From Treponema sp. (GTDB lineage Bacteria; Spirochaetota; Spirochaetia; Treponematales; Breznakiellaceae), in contig JAIROT010000101.1 in the NCBI GenBank assembly GCA_031257385.1, positions 1-38,394 on the forward strand: a stretch of DNA of 38,394 bases, read 5' to 3'. Positions 8,960 to 16,232 of the stretch are shown here, one piece after another (position 1 is the stretch's first letter; the number at the start of each line of letters is the position of its first letter). The position numbers and the translations under genes are program-made. Under the pieces are notes generated by a model. That model was not told the origin of the DNA. It searched no databases and saw only the letters and a program-made list of their open reading frames with translations.

Positions 8960-11361
8960 ACAGATTCGCAGATAAAGAGTACTACAGGAAACCAAATGAT
9001 TACCGGTTGATAAACGGCAAGGAGAGCAAGTATGACCGAGTGGACGCATTTGATAAAGTTACCGGCAAGGGAAAATTCGCCGGTGATTTTATGTCTCCCG
9101 ATATGCTCACCGTAAAAATCGTACACAACGAAAAATACGCCCACGCAAAGATCAAGTCGATTGACACCGGTAAGGCCGAAGCGCTTCCCGGTGTAAAATG
9201 TGTACTTACCGGCAAGGATTTTTCCGAAGTACGTATCGGTACCCACGTTGAAGGCGCGGGGGGCGGCGATATTGAAGTTCTCTGCAAACATGAAGTGCGT
9301 ATGTACTACGATCCGGTTGCGGCTGTCTGCGCAGTCGATGAGGAGACGGCGCTGCGGGGAGCCTCTCTGGTGGAAGTTGAATACGAAGAACTTCCCGCGG
9401 TGTTTGATCCCTTTGAAGCGCTGAAACCCGATGCAGTCGACGTACAGGGCTACGGAAGAAAAAACAAGAACATTGGTCCCACCTGCCATCAGGCCGGATC
9501 GAACGGCGGCAAGGACATTGAGGCGGAATTTGCCCGGGCTGCGTATGTCTCCCATCGTGATTTCAAGACCCATCATATTCATATCGCACCCATTGAACCT
9601 CACGCGACCTATGCCAGCTACGATACGGAAAAAGACGAATGGACGGTCTACCAAAGTTCCTCGATGACATGGTCGGATCAGTTCTGGCTTGCGCGTATTT
9701 TTCAGAAAGACGAATTAAACTTTCATGTAATCAGGCCTTATGTCGGCGGGGCATTCGGAGGTAAATCGAATTATCCCTATACGGAGTTTGTCGCATGTGA
9801 GTGCGCGAGAAGGACATTGCGCCCCGTGCGTTGTGTAATGACGCGGCGGGAAGAATTTATGACCATGCACGGGCGCCATCCGTTCAACATCCATATTGAC
9901 GCGGCTTTCGACAAAGACGGTACCCTCCTGGCAAAAAAAGCCCTTCAGATACTGAACGGCGGCGCTTATGGCGAGTCCCAGGTAGCGCCGGTAAACTTGA
10001 GCGTAATCTGGGCGGCATTCCCGTACAAAATCGACGCGATTGATCTTGAATCAAAGCGTATCTTTACCAATGAACCCTATTCCGGCGCCATGCGCGGTTA
10101 TACCGCCTGCCAGGTACAGTTTGCCCATGACATTAATATGCAGTATGCGTCCGAAGAAATGGGGATCGATCCGGTGGAATTCCGCCTGAAAAGTGCGCTG
10201 GAAAGCGGGTATAAATCTCCGGCCGGCCTTGTCGTCACTTCGTGCGCGTTCAAAGATACCCTTAAGGATGCGGCCGCATTCATGAAGTGGGATCAGCGCA
10301 AAGACACACTGAAACCCGGCGAGGGCATTGGATTTTCCGGCACCGCGTTTGTTTCGGGTACCGCCTCTCCGATTCTCAACTCGCCGAATCAGGTACAGAC
10401 CAATGCGACAATCCGCGTAAATTACAACGGCGGTGTTTCGCTTTACTCAAACTGTCATGAAAACGGCCAGGGCGCGGATACCGTTATGGTTGCGATTGTT
10501 GCGGAAGAACTTGGTCTTGAAATGAACGAGGTAAAGCTCATCCAGCCGAGCACGTTCAACGCAGGTTACGACTCGGGTGCTTACGGCAGCCGTGTTACCT
10601 TCCTGGGCGGCAATGCGGTTCGTAACGCGGCAATCGACGTAAAAAGCAAGCTGCTGGAATCGGTGGCGCAGGTCTGGGGCGTCGAACCACATTTACTTGA
10701 CCTTATCGATCATAAAGTTGTCTGCCGTGATATGGGTAAAACGGATCTGTCCATGCCCTGGAAACAGGCGGTGTTTAACTACATGAGCGCCCATGGCGGA
10801 GACGAAATTGTCGGTATCGGTTCCTATTATCACCGCACGAGCAGCGCACAGTACCGCGGCAGACCTTCAAATTATGCACCGAGTTATGTGTTCTCAACCG
10901 GCGCCTGCCACCTTACCGTTGATATGGAAACCGGTACGCTGGATATCGACGAGTTTTTCTTCGCCCATGACTGCGGGCAGGCGCTTAATCCCGAAGCCGT
11001 TGAAGGCCAGCTTCAGGGATCAATTTATTCAGGGCTGGGGTATGCCGTATTCGAGGAGATGAAAATCAGGGACGGAAAAACACTCAATCCGAGTTTTCGC
11101 GATTATCGTATGCTTACGGCATTGGATATGCCCAAAATAACCACGAAATATGATTACCCGCCTGATCCTGAAGGGCCTTTCGGAGCCAAGGAATGCGGCG
11201 AAGGTACAACCGCGCCAATCGCACCCGCAATCGCCAATGCCATCCACATGGCCACCGGTTTGTACATCACTGAGCTTCCCCTTGATCCTGAGCATATTTG
11301 GCGGATGTTGAAAGAACAAAAATCGGACCGTGCCCAGACCGGTCTCAAACAATTGAGTTAA
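8956..11361 (+). CDS. Xanthine dehydrogenase family, molybdopterin-binding (catalytic) subunit
   Basis: VGGAFGGKSNYPYTEF, EPYSGAMRGYTACQ, HENGQGADT, GPFGAKECGEGTTAPIAPAIANAI (catalytic Glu motif); overlaps previous stop. Confidence 0.95.
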   Translation: MNRFADKEYYRKPNDYRLINGKESKYDRVDAFDKVTGKGKFAGDFMSPDMLTVKIVHNEKYAHAKIKSIDTGKAEALPGVKCVLTGKDFSEVRIGTHVEGAGGGDIEVLCKHEVRMYYDPVAAVCAVDEETALRGASLVEVEYEELPAVFDPFEALKPDAVDVQGYGRKNKNIGPTCHQAGSNGGKDIEAEFARAAYVSHRDFKTHHIHIAPIEPHATYASYDTEKDEWTVYQSSSMTWSDQFWLARIFQKDELNFHVIRPYVGGAFGGKSNYPYTEFVACECARRTLRPVRCVMTRREEFMTMHGRHPFNIHIDAAFDKDGTLLAKKALQILNGGAYGESQVAPVNLSVIWAAFPYKIDAIDLESKRIFTNEPYSGAMRGYTACQVQFAHDINMQYASEEMGIDPVEFRLKSALESGYKSPAGLVVTSCAFKDTLKDAAAFMKWDQRKDTLKPGEGIGFSGTAFVSGTASPILNSPNQVQTNATIRVNYNGGVSLYSNCHENGQGADTVMVAIVAEELGLEMNEVKLIQPSTFNAGYDSGAYGSRVTFLGGNAVRNAAIDVKSKLLESVAQVWGVEPHLLDLIDHKVVCRDMGKTDLSMPWKQAVFNYMSAHGGDEIVGIGSYYHRTSSAQYRGRPSNYAPSYVFSTGACHLTVDMETGTLDIDEFFFAHDCGQALNPEAVEGQLQGSIYSGLGYAVFEEMKIRDGKTLNPSFRDYRMLTALDMPKITTKYDYPPDPEGPFGAKECGEGTTAPIAPAIANAIHMATGLYITELPLDPEHIWRMLKEQKSDRAQTGLKQLS

Positions 11362-11372
11362 GGAGAGATAAT

Positions 11373-12770
11373 ATGTCAGATATACAACAGACAAAGTCCG
11401 GCGGACAAAGCCGGCTTATGTTTATTACGATTTATTTAATCAGTATTTCCGTTGCCATCATCTGGTTTTCGGTACCTCCCATGCTTTCGGGCGGGATACT
11501 GCTTCACGCATATTTCCCCGGAGCTCAGGGGGCCGCAATCGGCCAGGCAATGGGGCAGCTTGGCCACGCCATGTCGTTTATTTCAATGGGGGCCCTGGCC
11601 GCCGCCGTTCTTGCAACATTTATCACCAGGGCAATCGGCGTAAAAAAATCCATCATTTGCGGCGGTATTCTTGTTACGATTGCCGGTTTTGGCAGCGCGC
11701 TTTCGGGCGATAACATTTTGTTATTGCTCGGTATGCGTATCGTTATGGGTTTCGGCATCGGCCTTGTGGCGGTAAACTCGCCGACGGCAATTACAGGGTG
11801 GGTTTCCGCAAAAAACCGCGCGTTTACCATCGGCTTCTGGGGCACCTGGGTTCCTGTGGGGATGTTAATAACGACCAATGCTATTGTCAATCCCATGGCC
11901 GCAGGAGATCTGGCGCACTCGAATCCTCACACGATCTGGATAGTGCAAAGCGTTATCGTTTTTGTTTGCCTTTTGCTTATCGTCTTCGTATACAAAGATC
12001 CGCCCAGGGGACAGACCGAAATATCAAGTGAAGCAAAACCCCTCAAAGAAGTCCTGCCTTTGTTCAAACAACATCAGGTCTGGATGGTATTGATTGCGTG
12101 GTGCGCGTTCAATTACATCAACTATGGCCTCAGTACATATAACGCGGTATTTTTTGCCGGCGGTTTTGGGCCGGAAATGTTCACCGGCGCATCAGCCAAT
12201 ACCTGGGGTTCTATCGTCAACGCCATGGGTATTCTTGCCCCGCTGTTCGGATTGATTTCTGACCGCATCAACCGTAACCGCAAGTATCTTTTGATCTCAT
12301 TGGGTGTTCTTTTCCTGACCTTGTCGGGGGTAGTTGGATTCAAAACCCAATTTTTGGGGCTTTCCGGCTGGCCATTGTTCATGATTTACTTTATGGTGCA
12401 GCTTCTTGGGAACGCAATTTTGGTTGCTACTGTCCGCCCGTACATTCCCCTGCTTGTAGGACGCGGCGGTATAACTGCTATCAGCCTGGGGCTTTCGCTG
12501 ATCACTATCCTGCAATACGGTGGACAGATGTTCAGCCCTCTGTTCTTCGGCCTTATCCAAACCAACGGCGGTATTCTCCCGAGAAGTGCCGGGCAGCCTA
12601 TCGGCAATCTTAGCGGCTGGGCATCGGCGACATGGACAGGTCTGGTAATACCGGGCATCATTGCGTTTATATGTTGCTTCTTTATTAAGCCCACGCCCCA
12701 TCCGCATAGCGAACATGGAGGACCTCATGCGTACGGCAAGCATGAAGGGCCCCACGGCGATGGTCATTAA
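11373..12770 (+). CDS. MFS transporter with His-rich C-terminal tail
   Basis: 12-TM-like hydrophobic profile; MGFGIGLVAVNSPTAITGWVSAKNRAFTIGFWGTWVPVG; tail KPTPHPHSEHGGPHAYGKHEGPHGDGH; AAGGAG SD. Confidence 0.85.
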   Translation: MSDIQQTKSGGQSRLMFITIYLISISVAIIWFSVPPMLSGGILLHAYFPGAQGAAIGQAMGQLGHAMSFISMGALAAAVLATFITRAIGVKKSIICGGILVTIAGFGSALSGDNILLLLGMRIVMGFGIGLVAVNSPTAITGWVSAKNRAFTIGFWGTWVPVGMLITTNAIVNPMAAGDLAHSNPHTIWIVQSVIVFVCLLLIVFVYKDPPRGQTEISSEAKPLKEVLPLFKQHQVWMVLIAWCAFNYINYGLSTYNAVFFAGGFGPEMFTGASANTWGSIVNAMGILAPLFGLISDRINRNRKYLLISLGVLFLTLSGVVGFKTQFLGLSGWPLFMIYFMVQLLGNAILVATVRPYIPLLVGRGGITAISLGLSLITILQYGGQMFSPLFFGLIQTNGGILPRSAGQPIGNLSGWASATWTGLVIPGIIAFICCFFIKPTPHPHSEHGGPHAYGKHEGPHGDGH

Positions 12771-12775
12771 GCGCG

Positions 12776-13434
12776 ATGCCTGTTGTGGTACAAAGCGAGT
12801 TTAACTGCCCCTCGTGCGGCTCCTTATCCAGGGCGCCGGTACGGGGGTCGGTAAACGCGCAGGAAGAACCGTCAGTCAAGAAAGCTATCATTGACGGTTC
12901 TTTTTTTGATTATGTATGCGAATCATGCGGCAGCAAAACCCGCCTGCTCTACAATATGCTTTACATCGATCCTGTCCGGCGGGTACTGTTGTACCTTATT
13001 GCTGACGGAGGACTTGATGCTCAGGCCCGTATGATGAGCGCAGCGAAAGATCTCCCGGATCACGAAGGATTTATTCTGCGCGTTGTGGACAACATGAACG
13101 ATTTACGGGAAAAATATTGATTTTCGATGAATGCCTTGAAGATAAAATTGTGGAAATAGCCAAGGGAAACACGTTGTCCCAGCTTGACCCGGACACGTTT
13201 GCCAGCGAAATTCATTTTGATGTGATCCGGGGGCAGCGTGTGCTGAGGCTGTTATGTAAAGATCATGTTGAAGGAAAATACAATATACTGTATGTACCTG
13301 ATTTTGACAAACTATATTTAGAGCTTTCCGGACGGTATAAACACCGCCTGCCGGTGCTTGACGCAAAATCTTTTTGTGTGGTAAATTTGGATTACGCGGC
13401 TGATTTTTTACGTGCCTTGGAAACAGAAGGATAA
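12776..13434 (+). CDS. CpXC-domain-like protein, interrupted by a frame break at an A5 run (ORFs 12776..13120 and 13117..13434)
   Basis: N-terminal CPSCGS and FFDYVCESCGSKT; ...NDLREKY* continues in the -1 frame as KILIFDECLEDKIVEIAKG. Confidence 0.65.
12864..12907 (+). terminator. Intrinsic-terminator-like hairpin inside the CpXC ORF
   Basis: AAGAACCGTCA (12864..12874) / TGACGGTTCTT (12892..12902), 11-bp perfect stem running into TTTTTTTGAT. Confidence 0.65.
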
Positions 13435-13441
13435 CGAAATA

Positions 13442-13762
13442 ATGATACGTTGTGTTACCGTATATGCCCTGAACAATAAAGCTGATGCGTACAGCGCGAT
13501 ACAGGCGTTGAAAAGCATAAAGTCCTTACTGCCGGCAGGTGTTACAATGAAAGTGTACACTGCCGGCAGTGCCGAAGAAAAGGAAGTCCAGATACCGAGC
13601 TGGGTATTCGGCGAATTGATCCAGTTATTGGATTTTGAGGATCAGGGCGAGAACGCTTTCACCTATGAAGATTTTTGCAAACATGAATCATGGGTTGAAC
13701 TAAAACGCCAGACAAAGGGGCTTTTTTCAAACGAGGTTACAACACGTTATTATTATGAATGA
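13442..13762 (+). CDS. Hypothetical protein
   Basis: MIRCVTVYALNNKADAYSAIQALKSIKSLLPAGVTMKVYTAG...; start refined to ATG 13442 close after the CpXC ORF. Confidence 0.55.
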   Translation: MIRCVTVYALNNKADAYSAIQALKSIKSLLPAGVTMKVYTAGSAEEKEVQIPSWVFGELIQLLDFEDQGENAFTYEDFCKHESWVELKRQTKGLFSNEVTTRYYYE

Positions 13763-13901
13763 TTCAGGAACATTAACAGAAATCAAGGATTAAACATACC
13801 CTCCCTGACCTGTTGATATTGCTTACAGGACGGGATAATTTCAAGGCTTGCAGTTTGAAACAGCCTCGTGTATTATTAAAAATAGCAATTTTGTAAATTT
13901 C

Positions 13902-13917
13902 TGTAACATAGGTTACA
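13902..13917. promoter_or_regulatory. Candidate Crp/Fnr-type operator TGTAACATAGGTTACA
   Basis: TGTAAC-N4-GTTACA palindrome centred 30.5 nt upstream of TATAAT at 13940..13945. Confidence 0.7.
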
Positions 13918-13939
13918 TATATCTGCACATGGCGCCGGG

Positions 13940-13945
13940 TATAAT
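13940..13945 (+). promoter_or_regulatory. -10 box TATAAT, 6 nt before ATG 13952
   Basis: Perfect TATAAT at class-II activator spacing. Confidence 0.6.
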
Positions 13946-13951
13946 GAATGT

Positions 13952-15058
13952 ATGCAAACCGGAAAGACGCTGAGAACCCTTTATCTTGTAAGGCATGGTG
14001 AAGTTGACTTTGGCGGTGTAAAACGATGTATCGGCCGTACTGATATACCGCTGTCAGAACGGGGAAAATATCAGGCGGAACGATTAAAGGTCTTTTTTAC
14101 CGGTAAAGGATTAACCGGTTTGTATGCAAGCCCTGCCCGGAGGACCCGTTTGACGGCGGATATTATTTCTCAGGGCAGATGGCCGGTACAGCTTTGCAGC
14201 GGCCTTGCTGAAATCAATATGGGAGACTGGGAAGGATTAACTTTTGTTGAAATCAAGAAACGTTTTCCCGATCTTTACACGTTGCGGGGCCAAAACCGGG
14301 CGATCGCTCCGCCCAATGGAGAAACCCCGGCCCAGGTCCAAATACGGGCAGCCGCTGCCATTGAACAGATTTTGACGCAAAGCGAAGGGAACGTAACGGT
14401 TGTTACCCATGCGGGGGTTAACCGGCTGCTGCTCTGCAAATACCAAAATCTTGCCCCGGAGGATTGGTTGTCGCTGCCCCAGCCTTACGGCTGTATCAAC
14501 AAACTGTGGATAGGAGAGGATGGTATCACGGTCGGGGAGGCCGGAAGGATGCCGGTTGATATTCCTGATGAGGAAGAATGTTTCAAACTGTTCCGGAAAA
14601 AAGAGACGCCTCAACGAGTGGTCGATCACTGTCAGGCGGTCGCATACAAGGCTATGGAAATCACGTCAGTCTTCGCAAAATACGGTACCGGTATTAACGG
14701 CGATTTGGTATATATCGCGGCGTTGTTACATGATATTGCCAAAGGTCACAGGTCTCATGCGCAAACCGGAGCGGATTGGCTGCGGGCGGAAGGTTATCCT
14801 AAAGTGGCGGACATAATCGCGCTACATGAAGACCTGCCGGAGCCTGTTGTGCTTGACGAAGCCGCCGTTGTCTATTTGGCGGATAAATTGCTTATGGGTA
14901 CACTGGAAGTGAGCCTGGAAGAACGTTTTACTTATTCCATGGAAAAATGCCATGACGAGACGGCCCGTTCCGCCCATGAAAAACGCTTCCGGCAGGCCCT
15001 CAGGCTGCGAGAGCAAATTCTAGGAGCCTGTGGGACTTGTGGATTTTTGCGGCCTTGA
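13952..15058 (+). CDS. Histidine phosphatase-family / HD-domain fusion protein
   Basis: LYLVRHGEVDFGG, TVVTHAGVNRLLL (phosphoglycerate-mutase-like) followed by DHCQAVAYKAMEI and LVYIAALLHDIAKGHRSHAQTGADWL (HD). Confidence 0.9.
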   Translation: MQTGKTLRTLYLVRHGEVDFGGVKRCIGRTDIPLSERGKYQAERLKVFFTGKGLTGLYASPARRTRLTADIISQGRWPVQLCSGLAEINMGDWEGLTFVEIKKRFPDLYTLRGQNRAIAPPNGETPAQVQIRAAAAIEQILTQSEGNVTVVTHAGVNRLLLCKYQNLAPEDWLSLPQPYGCINKLWIGEDGITVGEAGRMPVDIPDEEECFKLFRKKETPQRVVDHCQAVAYKAMEITSVFAKYGTGINGDLVYIAALLHDIAKGHRSHAQTGADWLRAEGYPKVADIIALHEDLPEPVVLDEAAVVYLADKLLMGTLEVSLEERFTYSMEKCHDETARSAHEKRFRQALRLREQILGACGTCGFLRP

Positions 15059-15086
15059 CCGCAAAAACCCCCGATTTTTGGGCTCC
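15022..15086 (+). repeat. Dispersed palindromic repeat, copy 1 (AGGAGCCTGTGGGACTTGTGGATTTTTG...GATTTTTGGGCTCC)
   Basis: First 28 bp identical to the reverse complement of copy 2 (25831..25858). Relative to copy 2 it carries extra sequence flanked by GATTTTTG. Confidence 0.75.
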
Positions 15087-15169
15087 TTTGGGAGTCTGCA
15101 AGGTAGAAAATGTACAAAATTGTGCATTTTCTTTATCATTTGGGCTAAAGCCCCACAGACTCCCAGGAG
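15083..15169 (+). promoter_or_regulatory. Predicted structured leader sequestering the SD of the molybdopterin-binding gene
   Basis: CTCCT-tt-GGGAGTCTG (15083..15098) pairs with CAGACTCCC-AGGAG (15156..15169, AGGAG = SD). It encloses AGAAAATGTACAAAATTGTGCATTTTCT (15105..15132) and GGGCTaaAGCCC (15142..15153). Confidence 0.55.
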
Positions 15170-15175
15170 TGTGAT

Positions 15176-16201
15176 ATGAAACTGCTTAGAGTTGAGGAAG
15201 CGGTTGGCAGCGTACTTTGCCATGATCTGACCCGCATTGTAAAAGGAGAAATGAAAGGCGTCCAATTCCGCAAAGGTCATGTGATACGGGAAGAGGACAT
15301 TCCTATGCTGCTTTCAATGGGCAAAGAGCAGATCTATATTTGGGAAAAAATCGAGGGCACTCTCCACGAAGATGAAGCGGCCGAAGTCCTGGCGGCCATC
15401 TGCCGGGGAACCGGAATTGATCGAAAAGGGCCGCGGGAGGGCAAGATAGAATTCATCGCGCAGACAGACGGGCTCTTTCAATACGACGCGGATATTCTTG
15501 CCCGCATCAACGAAATCGAAGATGTCATTATTGCCGTTAGGCATAACCACAGCGCGGTTAAAACCGGCGATAAACTTGCCGCTATGAAGGTTATTCCACT
15601 CGTAATTGAAGAAAAAAAACTGTTCCTGGCTAAATCGACCGCCGGAGAAGCGCCGCTCATGAACATACTGCCTTATCGCCTGAAAAACGCGGCGGTCATT
15701 ACCACCGGCAGTGAAGTGGCAAAGGGGCTTGTTACCGATACCTTTGGTCCGGTTTTAAAGGAAAAACTCGCTGCTTATGGAATCAGGGTGATTAAGCAGA
15801 TAGTCGTTGCTGATGGTACGGGCCTGGTGGCCGGTGCTATTGCTGCGGCCCATTCGGAAAAACCGGACCTGATCCTCTGTTCCGGCGGCATGAGCGTTGA
15901 CCCCGACGACAACACTCCCGGCGCGATCAGACAAAGCGGCGCCCGGATCGTAACCTACGGAACGCCGGTGATTCCCGGCGCCATGTTTTTGCTTGCCTAT
16001 TTTGACGACGGTACCCCCGTTATGGGAATTCCCGGCTGCGTCATGTTCGCCGGGGCCACGGTATTCGATATGATTCTGCCGCGTATAGCCGCCGGACAAC
16101 GGCTTGAACGCCGGGACTTTACCCGCATGGGAATCGGCGGCCTTTGCCTTTCGTGCCCCGAGTGTCATTATCCTGTCTGTCCCTTTGGCAAGGGCATATA
16201 G
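15176..16201 (+). CDS. Molybdopterin-binding protein (MoeA/MogA-like MPT-binding domain) with C-terminal Cys motif
   Basis: AAVITTGSEVAKGLVTDTFGPVLKEKL, LILCSGGMSVDPDDNTPGAIR, PVIPGAMF, VMGIPGCVMF; tail CLSCPECHYPVC. Confidence 0.88.
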   Translation: MKLLRVEEAVGSVLCHDLTRIVKGEMKGVQFRKGHVIREEDIPMLLSMGKEQIYIWEKIEGTLHEDEAAEVLAAICRGTGIDRKGPREGKIEFIAQTDGLFQYDADILARINEIEDVIIAVRHNHSAVKTGDKLAAMKVIPLVIEEKKLFLAKSTAGEAPLMNILPYRLKNAAVITTGSEVAKGLVTDTFGPVLKEKLAAYGIRVIKQIVVADGTGLVAGAIAAAHSEKPDLILCSGGMSVDPDDNTPGAIRQSGARIVTYGTPVIPGAMFLLAYFDDGTPVMGIPGCVMFAGATVFDMILPRIAAGQRLERRDFTRMGIGGLCLSCPECHYPVCPFGKGI

Positions 16202-16232
16202 GCATAGGGAGTATTATAAAGGGAGTATAAAC

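Noticed and set aside
8893-9654. 253-aa minus-strand ORF opposite the Mo subunit
   Set aside because: Antisense of a well-supported hydroxylase gene.
8956-11361. Aerobic CO dehydrogenase large subunit
   Set aside because: The CODH-specific AYRCSFR active-site loop is absent; sequence there is SGAMRGYTACQ.
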